64,000 nucleotides of DNA from Bacillus massiliigorillae (GCF_000380245.2 NZ_HG428741.1:1335910-1399909), one strand, 5' to 3'; positions 1 to 8,507 are shown, numbered from the stretch's first letter. Numbers and translations are program-made. Notes: generated from the sequence alone by a model not told the origin.

Positions 1-1
1 A

Positions 2-721
2 CCTGTATTAGGAAATGCGGAGATCGCAGAAAAACTGGGATTAAGCACTAGTACTACGCATCATCTTATCACAACCCTATACAAGGAAGGGGTTTTAATG
101 AGAGATGAAGGTAAAAAGTACAGATTAGGTTGGAAGATCCTTGAATGGAATAATAATGTTATGTTTCAGCAAGATTTTTATGATAAGGCTATGCCATTAG
201 TTAAAGAATTAATAGTGACATTTAAAGGGACAGCTCATATCTCCATGTTTGATCAGGGGGATGTAGTCCATGTATTAAGAATTTCTTCAAAAGATTTAGA
301 TTCTGTTCCAACGTATCTCGGAGCAAGAAGGCCTGCCTATTGTACAAGTGCAGGCAAAGCATTACTTGCTTATAATAACGCTTATCTTCAAAATACAGTT
401 GAAAAAGGATTAATAAGACAAGGTGTGAACACCATTACTGATGTCAAACAGCTTGAAAGGGAACTGAAATCTGTCCGGGAACAAGGTTACGCCATTAGCG
501 ATAATGAAAATGATACGTGCACCTACGCCATAGCCGCTCCAATTTTCTCCTATTCAGGGGAAACAATTGCTTCCGTTAATTTAGTTGGTCCAATAAGCTA
601 TATGAAGGGACTTCATCGCCAACACATTATTCGATGTGTTGTTAATACTGCTAAAGCCATTTCTCAAGAGTTGGGCTATATTGAGTTAAAAAGTGCCAAT
701 AAGAACTATGCCAAAAGATAA
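2..721 (+). CDS. IclR-family transcriptional regulator (5' end outside window)
   Basis: The reading frame is open from base 2, so the start codon lies upstream of the window. By comparison with the closely related regulator at 4670-5416, about 20 N-terminal residues are missing. The visible part begins inside the winged helix-turn-helix (AEIAEKLGLSTSTTHHLI) and continues into the IclR effector-binding domain, with the typical SSGK-like CTSAGKALLAY and a C-terminal SYSGETIASVNLVGP stretch. IclR proteins commonly control aromatic catabolic genes. The next gene downstream is the HpaB-type monooxygenase, so a role in this pathway is inferred. The effector is unknown. Confidence 0.9.
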   Translation, partial: PVLGNAEIAEKLGLSTSTTHHLITTLYKEGVLMRDEGKKYRLGWKILEWNNNVMFQQDFYDKAMPLVKELIVTFKGTAHISMFDQGDVVHVLRISSKDLDSVPTYLGARRPAYCTSAGKALLAYNNAYLQNTVEKGLIRQGVNTITDVKQLERELKSVREQGYAISDNENDTCTYAIAAPIFSYSGETIASVNLVGPISYMKGLHRQHIIRCVVNTAKAISQELGYIELKSANKNYAKR

Positions 722-876
722 TTCCATTTAAGATTAGTTTTTTTGAAAAAAAATTAACTTAATTTTATGGAAGTTTCACTATTTTAAATCCTGTGATCGA
801 AGAATATTGTTTTTTTAAGTATAGTGATTAACAAATAGTAAAGATTGAAGGATTGGAGGAGTTAAGAATCACTGAT

Positions 877-893
877 TTGTAAACGTTATCATT
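877..893. promoter_or_regulatory. CcpA catabolite-responsive element (cre) upstream of the monooxygenase gene
   Basis: TTGTAAACGTTATCATT fits the Bacillus cre consensus WTGNAARCGNWWWCAWW at every position. It lies about 120 bases before the monooxygenase start codon. This suggests carbon catabolite repression of the aromatic ring hydroxylation step; CcpA binding itself is inferred. Confidence 0.65.
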
Positions 894-1012
894 TGTTTTA
901 GGTGTTATGAATGCGCTCAATCACACTTCGTGGCAGAAGAACTAATCCAACTGTAAAATGCAACTATTTCGAAACAGGAATACAATTAGTTGAAATTTGG
1001 AGGGAATAATAT

Positions 1013-2521
1013 ATGGGTATCAGAACAGGAGAACAATATATTAATGGTTTAAAATCACGTACACCAGAGATATGGCTTCGCGGCGAAAGAATAACAGATG
1101 TGGTCAACCATCCAGTATTCGAACAGCCAATTAAAGAGATTGCTAAGTTGTTTGATTTACAGCATGACCCTAAATACCAAGATAAGATTACACATATTAG
1201 TGAAGAGACTGGGGATCGGGTGAATAATGGGTATCTTATTCCAAGAAATGGGGAGGATCTTAAAGCACGTCGGCAACTGTTTGAAGTATGGGCTGAATCT
1301 ACTTTTGGTTTGATGGGCAGAACACCTGATTTCCTTAGTATTGTTGTAACATCTATGGCGACAAATGATTGGTTTTTCCGCCAGTATGGAGAACAATATG
1401 GTGATAATATCATTAACTATTACCGTTATATTAGAGATAATGACTTGTTCTTGACTCATGCTATCGTAAATCCACAGAATGACCGTAGTAAGGCTTCGTT
1501 TGAGCAGAATGATGAGTTTACTCACCTCGGAGTAGTAAAAGAAACAGAAGAGGGATTAATTGTACGCGGTGCGAAAATGTTAGCAACTCTTGCACCTATT
1601 ACAGATGAAGTAATCGTGTATTCCTATCCAGGATTTAGGCCAGGCGATGATAAGTATGCGATTGCATTTGCCCTTCCACTTGACACGCCTGGGTTGCGTA
1701 TTTATTGCCGTGAGGAGACGCAAGATGGGAAACGTTCTACTTGGGATCATCCATTAGCATCACGTTTTGAGGAAATGGATGCCGTTTTAGTATTTAAAGA
1801 TGTCCTCATACCTTGGGAACGAGTATTTATTAATCAAAATGTAGAAGCTGGAAACTTACTTTATCCTAAAACAGGTGCAAACCTTCAGCCATCCCATCAG
1901 TCTGCAGTTAGAGGATTGTGCAAGCTTTCCTTTGTAACAGATGTGGCCTGTTCAGTAGCCGATGCGATTGGTGTAGATGGATTCTTGAATGTTCAAAATC
2001 AATTATCTGAGCTGATTCAGGGTGTAGAGACCATCCGGGCTTTAGCACGAGTTGCTGAGTATGAATATACAATTACAGACTATGGTGAGGCAATGCCAAA
2101 TATTGTACCACTTGAAACTATTCGTGGATTGCTTCCAAAAATGTACCCACGAGCCATTGAAATTCTGCAGATTGTTGGCGCAGGTGGACTATTAATGTCA
2201 CCAACTGGTGCAGATTTTGTCAATCCAGAAATAATGGAGGATATGGAGAAATATTATCTCGGCCGTTCAGGTATTTCTTCGGAAAAACGAGTTCGTTTAT
2301 TTAAATTAGCATGGGATTTATGCGGAGAGGCATTTGGTCAAAGGTTATTACAGTATGAACGTTATTATTCTGGTGACCCTGTTCGTAAAATGGCAATGTT
2401 CTATAATGTGCATAAAAAAAGAAATCCTTCCTATTCACTTGTGGAACGGGCATTGGAAGAGTCTCTGCTTATGTCCGAGGAATATAAGAATAAGGAGCAA
2501 ATGGGTAAAATATCAAAATGA
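1013..2521 (+). CDS. FADH2-dependent monooxygenase, HpaB family, probable anthranilate 3-monooxygenase
   Basis: This 502-residue protein has the fold and length of the large component of two-component 4-hydroxyphenylacetate 3-monooxygenases (HpaB family). It starts with MGIRTGEQYINGLK and carries the conserved FLTHAIVNPQNDRS region and a C-terminal GAGGLLMSPTGADF segment. These enzymes use reduced FAD supplied by a separate reductase. A family member from Geobacillus thermodenitrificans hydroxylates anthranilate to 3-hydroxyanthranilate. Here the gene sits among kynurenine and 3-hydroxyanthranilate meta-cleavage genes, and no kynurenine 3-monooxygenase is present, so that role is the best inference. 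No flavin reductase is visible in the window. The ATG is preceded by GGAGGG at good spacing. Confidence 0.82.
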   Translation: MGIRTGEQYINGLKSRTPEIWLRGERITDVVNHPVFEQPIKEIAKLFDLQHDPKYQDKITHISEETGDRVNNGYLIPRNGEDLKARRQLFEVWAESTFGLMGRTPDFLSIVVTSMATNDWFFRQYGEQYGDNIINYYRYIRDNDLFLTHAIVNPQNDRSKASFEQNDEFTHLGVVKETEEGLIVRGAKMLATLAPITDEVIVYSYPGFRPGDDKYAIAFALPLDTPGLRIYCREETQDGKRSTWDHPLASRFEEMDAVLVFKDVLIPWERVFINQNVEAGNLLYPKTGANLQPSHQSAVRGLCKLSFVTDVACSVADAIGVDGFLNVQNQLSELIQGVETIRALARVAEYEYTITDYGEAMPNIVPLETIRGLLPKMYPRAIEILQIVGAGGLLMSPTGADFVNPEIMEDMEKYYLGRSGISSEKRVRLFKLAWDLCGEAFGQRLLQYERYYSGDPVRKMAMFYNVHKKRNPSYSLVERALEESLLMSEEYKNKEQMGKISK

Positions 2522-2527
2522 AATAAA

Positions 2528-2575
2528 GGCGGTATAGCCAGTAATGTTTTAAAAACTGGCTATACCGTCTATAAA
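2528..2575. terminator. Bidirectional terminator between convergent genes
   Basis: A perfect 12-bp stem (GGTATAGCCAGT at 2531-2542 and ACTGGCTATACC at 2555-2566) lies between the convergent monooxygenase and decarboxylase genes. A-rich flanks give U-rich ends on both transcripts. Confidence 0.75.
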
Positions 2576-2581
2576 AAGAAA

Positions 2582-3367
2582 CTATTCTACCGCATGGAAG
2601 GTAACATCGTTCATTCCATCAAATTTGACGGAAATGTAGTCTCCTGCGTTAAAAAGGATTGCTTCGGTTAGTGAACCTGCCAGAATAATTTCACCAGCTT
2701 TCAAGGATTTTCCTTTCCGGCTGAGCATGGCTGCTAGCATGGAGATAGATAGTGCAGGGTGCCCTAAAATGGCGCAGCTCGTTCCAAAGGCCTTTGCTTC
2801 GCCGTTAATAAATATAGTTGCACCGACTAAATCGGATTGAAAATCTTTAGGCTTACGTAAGCTATCCCCAAGAACTACTCTAGATGCGGACGTATTGTCG
2901 GCGATTACGTCGGGTAGAGTAAACTCGAAGTTTTCATACCGACTGTCGATGATTTCTAAGGCAGGAAAAATATATTCGGTTGCATCTAAAACATCTTCAA
3001 CCGATAAATTTTCTCCTTCTAAGTCTTTCTTTAAGACAAAGGCCAGCTCTGCCTCCACTTTCGGATGAATCAATTGGCTGACAGAAATGTTACCTCCATT
3101 TTGAACTTTCATATAATCAAACACATACCCGAAAATCGGCTCTTTAACGTTCATTTGGGTCATTTTTGCTTCACTTGTCAGACCCATTTTGGGGCCGAAA
3201 ATGTTATGGCCAGCTTCCAATTTCATTTTAATGAGTTCATCTTGGATTTTATATGCATCCTCTACCATCAGCTCTGGATTTTCTGCGGTAATTCTTGTTA
3301 CCTCTCTTTTATTCAGTTCTGCTTGATGAAGAAATTCAGCAAGGAAATGTATTTTTGTTGCTTCCAC
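2582..3367 (-). CDS. 4-oxalocrotonate decarboxylase (2-oxo-3-hexenedioate decarboxylase)
   Basis: This protein belongs to the fumarylacetoacetate hydrolase-like hydratase/decarboxylase family. Segments such as GPKMGLTSEAKMTQMNV, HPKVEAELAFVL, EIIDSRYENFEF and VIADNTSASRVVLG match the XylI/DmpH/NbaG decarboxylase type more than the XylJ hydratase type. It would convert 4-oxalocrotonate (from 2-aminomuconate deamination) to 2-oxopent-4-enoate and CO2, normally in a complex with the homologous hydratase encoded next to it. I chose the GTG at 3367 because GAGGTG lies six bases before it; a GTG three codons earlier (3376) is also possible but has a poor ribosome site. It is the last gene of a three-gene operon. 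Confidence 0.82.
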   Translation of the reverse strand: MEATKIHFLAEFLHQAELNKREVTRITAENPELMVEDAYKIQDELIKMKLEAGHNIFGPKMGLTSEAKMTQMNVKEPIFGYVFDYMKVQNGGNISVSQLIHPKVEAELAFVLKKDLEGENLSVEDVLDATEYIFPALEIIDSRYENFEFTLPDVIADNTSASRVVLGDSLRKPKDFQSDLVGATIFINGEAKAFGTSCAILGHPALSISMLAAMLSRKGKSLKAGEIILAGSLTEAILFNAGDYISVKFDGMNDVTFHAVE

Positions 3368-3407
3368 CGTTTTCACCTCATTAATAGTTTTCTAATCCGA
3401 ACACGTC

Positions 3408-4199
3408 TTAACTAATGCTAACTGATACCTCTCCTAACCCTGCGAATCGGGCTGTGAATTGGTCTCCAGGGTTGATGGCGACTGCTGCTGATAGGGCACC
3501 TGAAAGGATAATTTCCCCCGCCTTTAATGGAATATCATATTCTGCTAGTTTTACAGCAAGCCATGCAACACAATTGGCAGGATGTCCAAGGACTGCTGCA
3601 CCAACACCTGTATTCATCAATTTACCATTTTTATATAAACCCATACCTAATTGAGCAAGGTCTATCTCTGAAACTTCAAACTTTTGCTCTCCTAAAACAT
3701 ATAAACCAGAAGAGGCATTATCAGCAACAGTATCTTCAATGGTAATCTTCCAATCTTCGACGCGGCTATCAACAATTTCAAAAGCAGGGACAATATATTC
3801 TGTTGCCAAGAGCACATCCAAGGACGTGATATTAGGGCCTGTTAAATCCTTTTTTAGCTTAAAAGCAATTTCTGCTTCAATTTTAGGCTGACAAAGGATA
3901 CTTGCAGGAATAACGGAACCGTTTTTAAATTCCATACCATTTAGAAGGTGGCCGTAATCAGGTTGGTTTACTCCAAGTAAATTCTGCATGGACTTTGAGG
4001 TCAGACCAATTTTCTTTCCTGTAATGATTTGTCCTTCATTTAGCTTTTTCTGGATATTAATCAGTTGGATTTGATAAGCTTCATCAATGGATAAATTAGG
4101 ATTGTCAGCTGACAGCGGGGATATTCCTTCTCTTTTTTGCTCCGCATTATAGAGAAGATGAGCTAATTCTTCCGTTTTTTTACTAGATTGAACAGTCAC
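3408..4199 (-). CDS. 2-oxopent-4-enoate hydratase
   Basis: This 263-residue protein is a paralogue of the downstream decarboxylase. It carries the hydratase-type signatures GKKIGLTSKSMQNLLGV, QPKIEAEIAFKL, EIVDSRVEDWKI and TVADNASSGLYVLG, as in MhpD/XylJ/NbaH. It would hydrate 2-oxopent-4-enoate to 4-hydroxy-2-oxovalerate in the cytoplasm, probably in a metal-dependent complex with the decarboxylase. Translation appears to begin at a GTG preceded by GGAGAGAG. The aldolase and acylating acetaldehyde dehydrogenase that normally follow are not in the window. The hydratase and decarboxylase assignments rest on motif resemblance and could be swapped. Confidence 0.8.
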   Translation of the reverse strand: MTVQSSKKTEELAHLLYNAEQKREGISPLSADNPNLSIDEAYQIQLINIQKKLNEGQIITGKKIGLTSKSMQNLLGVNQPDYGHLLNGMEFKNGSVIPASILCQPKIEAEIAFKLKKDLTGPNITSLDVLLATEYIVPAFEIVDSRVEDWKITIEDTVADNASSGLYVLGEQKFEVSEIDLAQLGMGLYKNGKLMNTGVGAAVLGHPANCVAWLAVKLAEYDIPLKAGEIILSGALSAAVAINPGDQFTARFAGLGEVSVSIS

Positions 4200-4215
4200 T
4201 TGAACTCTCTCCTTT

Positions 4216-4401
4216 TTATCTTTCGCTTTTTAGTTTGGTGCCGATAGCAAAATGATTTGCCGGAACTTCATTTACTATTACACGAACGGATTCAATAGGT
4301 GCGCTTAAACTTTCTGAAACCGTCCGGGCCACATTTTTAATACAATTTTCAATCACTTCATTATCCCGGCCTTGCACTAGTGGAGTTTGAACAACTGGCA
4401 T
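4216..4401 (-). CDS. 4-oxalocrotonate tautomerase family protein
   Basis: This 61-residue protein begins MPVVQTPLVQG. Removal of Met would expose the catalytic Pro1 typical of the 4-oxalocrotonate tautomerase superfamily, and the length equals that of classical 4-OT. The usual Arg11 position is in the QGRDNE segment. It is the first gene of the operon with the hydratase and decarboxylase, 16 bases before the hydratase. It would interconvert the enol and keto forms of 4-oxalocrotonate before decarboxylation. Confidence 0.85.
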   Translation of the reverse strand: MPVVQTPLVQGRDNEVIENCIKNVARTVSESLSAPIESVRVIVNEVPANHFAIGTKLKSER

Positions 4402-4442
4402 TTTTTCACCCTAAATCATGGAGAGGAATACAAAAGTATCCC

Positions 4443-4465
4443 AACATTCGATAATATCGAATGTT
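4443..4465. promoter_or_regulatory. Perfect palindrome in the leader of the tautomerase operon, candidate IclR operator
   Basis: AACATTCGATA at 4443-4453 and TATCGAATGTT at 4455-4465 form an 11-1-11 perfect palindrome. It sits just downstream of the likely promoter of the minus-strand operon and about 200 bases before the divergent IclR gene. A roadblock or repressor site is inferred. It lacks a T-run, so a terminator is less likely. Confidence 0.55.
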
Positions 4466-4487
4466 GTTCTGAAATATTGGTACTCCT

Positions 4488-4518
4488 ATTATAAAATATA
4501 CACAATAGGTAAAGTCAA
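4488..4518 (-). promoter_or_regulatory. Candidate sigma-A promoter of the tautomerase-hydratase-decarboxylase operon
   Basis: On the minus strand, TTGACT (4513-4518) and TATAAT (4488-4493) are separated by 19 bases. The spacing is long, which suggests a regulated or weak promoter. Transcription would start near 4480, placing the 23-bp palindrome inside the leader. Confidence 0.4.
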
Positions 4519-4669
4519 TTAATTTTTAGTAAATTCAGAAAATTTATTAATTTCAGGTATAAAGGGTCACTTGATTATGAAAAGAGAGTTTCTTATAATA
4601 CACTTAAAATAATTTTGATTATTTTGTAATTCGTTCTAATATTTTACTTTTTGAAAGGGTGCATCTACT

Positions 4670-5416
4670 ATGATTGAATCCGTAAAAAAGGCATGCCAAA
4701 TTATTAGCTGTTTTTCTAATGAAGAACCTGTATTAGGGCTTGGCACAATCGCTGATAAATTAGGGATGCACGCTAGTACTACTCATCATATCGTATCGAC
4801 TTTGTGTGATGAAGGTGTATTGATGAAAGATCACAAGAAAAAATATAGGCTTGGTTGGAGAGTACTTGAATGGAATAATCATGTGATGTTTCAACAGGAT
4901 GTATATGAAAAGGCAATGCCTATAGTAAAAGAATTGATTCTTAGATTTAAAGGAACTGTCCATATTGCCATGTTTGACAAAGGGACAGTTGTTTTTGTGT
5001 TAAGGGTATCTTCAGAAGAATCTACACCGCTTCAAACTTACATAGGTTCTAGGAAACCATCTTATGCAACTAGCTCTGGAAAAGTCCTATTAGCTTATAA
5101 TTCTGTTTATTTACAGGAGACGATTAACAGGGGCTTATCACATGAGGGGCCGAATACGATTACGGATATTAACCAGTTGAAAAAGGAGCTTTCTGAAATC
5201 CGTAAAAAAGGTTATTCAATCAGTAATAGTGAAAATTCAGATGGCATGTATGGAGTGGCTGCACCAATCTTCTCCTATTCAGGTGAAATTATAGCAGCGG
5301 TTAATTTAGTCGGTCCTTCGTCCTATATGCGGGGCAGTAATCGTGATATGATTATTCGCAGTCTAAAAAGCACCGCACAATCTATTTCAAAAGAGTTGGG
5401 ATATATTGAAATTTAA
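4670..5416 (+). CDS. IclR-family transcriptional regulator
   Basis: This 248-residue protein has an N-terminal winged helix-turn-helix (residues about 5-60, including GTIADKLGMHASTTHHIV) followed by an IclR effector domain with YATSSGKVLLAY. It is a close paralogue of the truncated regulator at the start of the window. It is transcribed divergently from the tautomerase operon, with the perfect palindrome between them, and lies upstream of the first aromatic acid importer. Control of one or both by an aromatic intermediate is inferred. GAAAGGG precedes the ATG. Confidence 0.92.
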   Translation: MIESVKKACQIISCFSNEEPVLGLGTIADKLGMHASTTHHIVSTLCDEGVLMKDHKKKYRLGWRVLEWNNHVMFQQDVYEKAMPIVKELILRFKGTVHIAMFDKGTVVFVLRVSSEESTPLQTYIGSRKPSYATSSGKVLLAYNSVYLQETINRGLSHEGPNTITDINQLKKELSEIRKKGYSISNSENSDGMYGVAAPIFSYSGEIIAAVNLVGPSSYMRGSNRDMIIRSLKSTAQSISKELGYIEI

Positions 5417-5584
5417 GAGGTGTTCTGATTAATGTTTGAAGAATTTTTAGGCTGTAAAATGCTTGAAAACTATGAATCTTGAAACTTAGAAAATGATTCC
5501 GCGATAGCTGTGCTATTACTGGAAAAGGATTTGTGGAAAAGTTCCTAGATAATATAAACCATTCTATTTTTATCAAATGTAAAC

Positions 5585-5636
5585 CATGGCTGTAGTAAAC
5601 CATTTTTAAAAAATGGCTGCAGCTATGTTTTTTTTA
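5585..5636 (+). terminator. Rho-independent terminator after the IclR gene
   Basis: An imperfect long stem (CATGGCTGTAG...CCATTTTT pairing with AAAAATGG...CTGCAGCTATG) is followed by an eight-T run. It lies about 170 bases after the IclR stop. The remaining gap to 5889 has no gene and presumably carries the importer's promoter, which I could not place confidently. Confidence 0.6.
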
Positions 5637-5889
5637 TTACTTTATACCTGAATGTGTGTAATTATAAGGAAAATATTGATTATATGTTAATTGGTTTACA
5701 ATCCGCTGTTAGATTTACATTTACAATCATGAACCAAGGGTGGACCTATACCATCTTTCGAGGAGGGTGATGAAAATTAGAGAACGGATTTAGGTAACAT
5801 ATCTATTTTACACTAACTGTAAAAGCTCATGGATAGTTAATCAATTTGTACATGTTTGTAAAAGATGTTGTAAGAAAGGGGATCGTAAG

Positions 5890-7248
5890 ATGGATTCATC
5901 TTCACAATCTGTTAAACCTAGTACTTCAGGAAGCGAATCTAATTTGCCGAAAAAAAGTCTAGAGGGATATGCCATCCCTAAGGTTACTTTTCTTGTTGTG
6001 GGTATATGTTGGTTTGCGATGTTTTCCGAAGGATATGATTTGGCGATTTATGGCGCAGTTCTTCCTGCTATTTTGGATGATCCTGCTTGGAAATTGTCGC
6101 CCGCGATGGCCGGATCTATTGCGAGCTATGCCCTTTTTGGAATGTTAATAGGGGCTGTTATTTCAGGTACGATTACGGATATTTTTGGCCGCAAAAAAGT
6201 GATGGCACTCTGTATCACCATTTTTTCTATTTCAATGATCATTGCGGCATTAGCACCTACTCCTCAACTGTTTGGAATCATTCGCTTTATTGGAGGTTTA
6301 GCATTAGGCGGTGTTATTCCGACAGCATCAGCCTTAACCATTGAGTATTCTCCGATTAAACGAAGGTCTTTGATGTATGCGATTATGTATACTGGCTATG
6401 CGATGGGTGGTGTGTTTTCAGCTTTTCTCTCCATTCTTTTCTTGGCAGATCATTCATGGCGGATCATGTTTTGGATTGGTGCGTTACCGATTCTAGCGGT
6501 TCCTTTCATTCTTAAATTTTTGCCTGAATCGCTTGAATTTCTCGTCGTGAAAAATAGAGTTTCTGAAGCAGAGCAGATTGCCAATAAATATAATATTTCC
6601 ATTGAAAACATAAAGGAAGCCGCGAAGAAAGAAAAGATGAAAGTAAAAAGTACATCTAATACGGTTGCAGAACTCTTTAGCAAACAAAACATTCGACCAA
6701 CCATCTTTTTCTGGATTACATTTTTTATGGGCTTATTTACTATTTACGGATTAACTACATGGTTGCCACAAATGATGAGAAGTGCGGGTTATCCCCTTGG
6801 CTCAAGTATTGGATTTTTGTTGATGCTTAATTTTTCAGCGGCGGTGGGGGCTATTTTAGCCGGCGTTGCAGCAGATAAATGGGGATCTAAAAAGGTTATT
6901 ATTATTTCGTATTTACTAGCGAGTATTTCCATTGCTTTACTAAGTGTAAAAGCATCGATGTTGGTTGTTTATGGTCTTGTTGGAGTTGCAGGATTTGGAA
7001 CAATTGGAACAACTTTAATCTTAAATGCCTATATTTCTAAATATTTTGATACAAAAATTCGCGCAACCTCTTTAGGGTGGGCCCTTGGATTTGGCAGGAT
7101 TGGAGCCATATTAGGACCTATTCTAGCTGGCTTGGTCATTAGCTGGAATTTTAACCTTTCGACGAATTTCTATATCTTTGCCCTTGCTGCGGTCATTGCG
7201 GCGATAGCCGTCATATTTATCCCAAAAAGTAAACAGGGGGAAGTTTAA
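5890..7248 (+). CDS. MFS transporter, aromatic acid:H+ symporter (AAHS) type
   Basis: This 452-residue protein has 12 predicted membrane segments. It shows the AAHS hallmark EGYDLAIYGAVLPAIL in the first helix, the loop motif DIFGRKKVM after helix 2 and a second copy, DKWGSKKVI, after helix 8. The hydrophilic N-terminus of about 25 residues is cytoplasmic. AAHS carriers import aromatic acids such as 4-hydroxybenzoate with protons. In this cluster anthranilate, hydroxyanthranilate or a related acid is the likely substrate, but specificity cannot be read from sequence. It is a paralogue of the importer at 8532-9890. Confidence 0.88.
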   Translation: MDSSSQSVKPSTSGSESNLPKKSLEGYAIPKVTFLVVGICWFAMFSEGYDLAIYGAVLPAILDDPAWKLSPAMAGSIASYALFGMLIGAVISGTITDIFGRKKVMALCITIFSISMIIAALAPTPQLFGIIRFIGGLALGGVIPTASALTIEYSPIKRRSLMYAIMYTGYAMGGVFSAFLSILFLADHSWRIMFWIGALPILAVPFILKFLPESLEFLVVKNRVSEAEQIANKYNISIENIKEAAKKEKMKVKSTSNTVAELFSKQNIRPTIFFWITFFMGLFTIYGLTTWLPQMMRSAGYPLGSSIGFLLMLNFSAAVGAILAGVAADKWGSKKVIIISYLLASISIALLSVKASMLVVYGLVGVAGFGTIGTTLILNAYISKYFDTKIRATSLGWALGFGRIGAILGPILAGLVISWNFNLSTNFYIFALAAVIAAIAVIFIPKSKQGEV

Positions 7249-7275
7249 TAAAACAAACAATAGTAGGAAATGATT

Positions 7276-7304
7276 AGGGACTGTATTGAACTGTCCCTTT
7301 TTAT
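7276..7304 (+). terminator. Terminator after the first MFS gene
   Basis: AGGGAC (7276-7281) and GTCCCT (7293-7298) form a short hairpin followed by TTTTATATTTTTT, 28 bases after the stop codon. Confidence 0.55.
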
Positions 7305-7337
7305 ATTTTTTAAGATGCCTAGTTAAGGATGGTGAAA

Positions 7338-7424
7338 ATGGAACAACTGATTAAGAGATTAAAAGAAAATGGATTACTAGAAATCCTCGTCCGAAAAAAG
7401 TCATTTGCTTCACTTACTTTTTAG
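7338..7424 (+). other. 28-codon open frame at the edge of an MFS remnant, possible fusion scar
   Basis: An ATG preceded by AAGGATGGTG opens a 28-residue frame starting MEQLIKRLKENGLLEIL and ending at TAG. The ribosome site and amphipathic start look like the beginning of a real gene. It runs out of frame into the MFS remnant. It may be the surviving 5' end of a deleted gene, or chance. I do not recognise it. Confidence 0.25.
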
Positions 7425-7732
7425 CGGCCTTAAGTATCGCACTGCTTAGTATCAAGTTTAATATTGTCATCATGTATTTGCTGATTGCCGTTGCAGGGGG
7501 TGGGACAACCGGAACAACATTTGTTCTTGCAAGCTATGTTATGAAACACTATAATTCTCAAAATCGTGCTACAGCCATCGGAATCTCTTCGGCAATTGGA
7601 AGATTTGGTGCTGTAGCCGGACCAATGCTAGTCGGCATCATTCTAAGTATGGGAATGAACTTTAGGTTCAATTTCTAATTGTTTGCCATTATTGCTTCTT
7701 TGGTCATTTTATTGGTTCCGTCAAAAAAATAA
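7382..7732 (+). pseudogene. MFS transporter remnant (C-terminal third)
   Basis: Reading from NPRPKKVICFTYFLAAL onward, this stretch matches the last four membrane segments of the neighbouring AAHS importers (compare SKKVIIISYLLASISIALL). It has no start region and a TAA at 7676-7678 interrupts it. After the stop the same frame continues LFAIIASLVILLVPSKK before a second stop, as in the tail of the intact importer. It is a decayed third copy whose 5' two-thirds were deleted. A 68-residue internal ORF (7472-7678) is not a functional gene. Confidence 0.85.
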
Positions 7733-7949
7733 GCTTAAAAATCAAAAAAGGGTACCAATAATTCCTGAAATAGTTCATAAGAATAGATACAAATTAAATA
7801 TTTTATAAAAATTCATAAAATTTCATATTATGAAAAAACTTAGTTTTCTTAAAACTGCTTATTCACTATATTTATAGTTAGAAACTGATGAATTTCAAAA
7901 TTTGAATCTTGAAGTTTACTAGAAAAAACAAAAATGGAGGAATGATAAA

Positions 7950-8507
7950 ATGGCAAAAGCGACTATGACTGATTTGAAAGCGCTTAACTTATTTAAATGG
8001 ATTGAAGAAAATAAGGAGCAGTTGAGACCGCCTGTAAATAATAAAGTTCTTTGGGAAGATTCCGAGTTTATTTGTATGATTCTTGGCGGACCGAATAGAC
8101 GCCGTGATTTTCATGTCGATCCTTCTGATGAATTTTTTTACCAAATTAAAGGCGATTGTTATGTTGAAGTTATTAATAACGAAAAGCGTGAAGTTGTAAC
8201 TGTGAGAGAAGGAGAAGTATTTATGCTTCCAGCAAACGTACCACATTCTCCACACCGTGTTGCAGACACTTATGGTCTAGTTATTGAACGGAAGCGTGCA
8301 GAAGGAGAGCTAGAGGATTTCGTTTGGTTCTGTGATAACTGTGATCAAGAAATGCACCGCAAAACAGTTCAATTAACTGATATTGAAACACAAGTAAAAG
8401 GAGCCATTCAAGAATTCAACAGCAGTAAAGATCATCGCACTTGCGAAAAATGTGGGCATGTAATGTCCGAAGAAGTAAACGAGTGGATTCCTAAAAACAA
8501 CCAATAA
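7950..8507 (+). CDS. nbaC: 3-hydroxyanthranilate 3,4-dioxygenase
   Basis: This 185-residue cupin would open the ring of 3-hydroxyanthranilate to 2-amino-3-carboxymuconate semialdehyde using O2. Fe(II) ligands His55, Glu61 and His99 and substrate-binding Arg51 and Arg103 have exactly the relative spacing known for the Cupriavidus enzyme. The C-terminal rubredoxin-like pairs Cys128/Cys131 and Cys165/Cys168 form the second iron site seen in bacterial members. The ATG follows GGAGG by nine bases. It begins the run of genes dioxygenase, importer, ACMS decarboxylase, deaminase and dehydrogenase. The symbol follows the Pseudomonas nba nomenclature. Confidence 0.95.
   Translation: MAKATMTDLKALNLFKWIEENKEQLRPPVNNKVLWEDSEFICMILGGPNRRRDFHVDPSDEFFYQIKGDCYVEVINNEKREVVTVREGEVFMLPANVPHSPHRVADTYGLVIERKRAEGELEDFVWFCDNCDQEMHRKTVQLTDIETQVKGAIQEFNSSKDHRTCEKCGHVMSEEVNEWIPKNNQ

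Noticed and set aside
7472..7678. 68-residue MFS-like ORF as a real small transporter gene
   Set aside because: It has no ribosome site. It is the internal part of a longer decayed frame whose homology extends on both sides, so I annotated a pseudogene.
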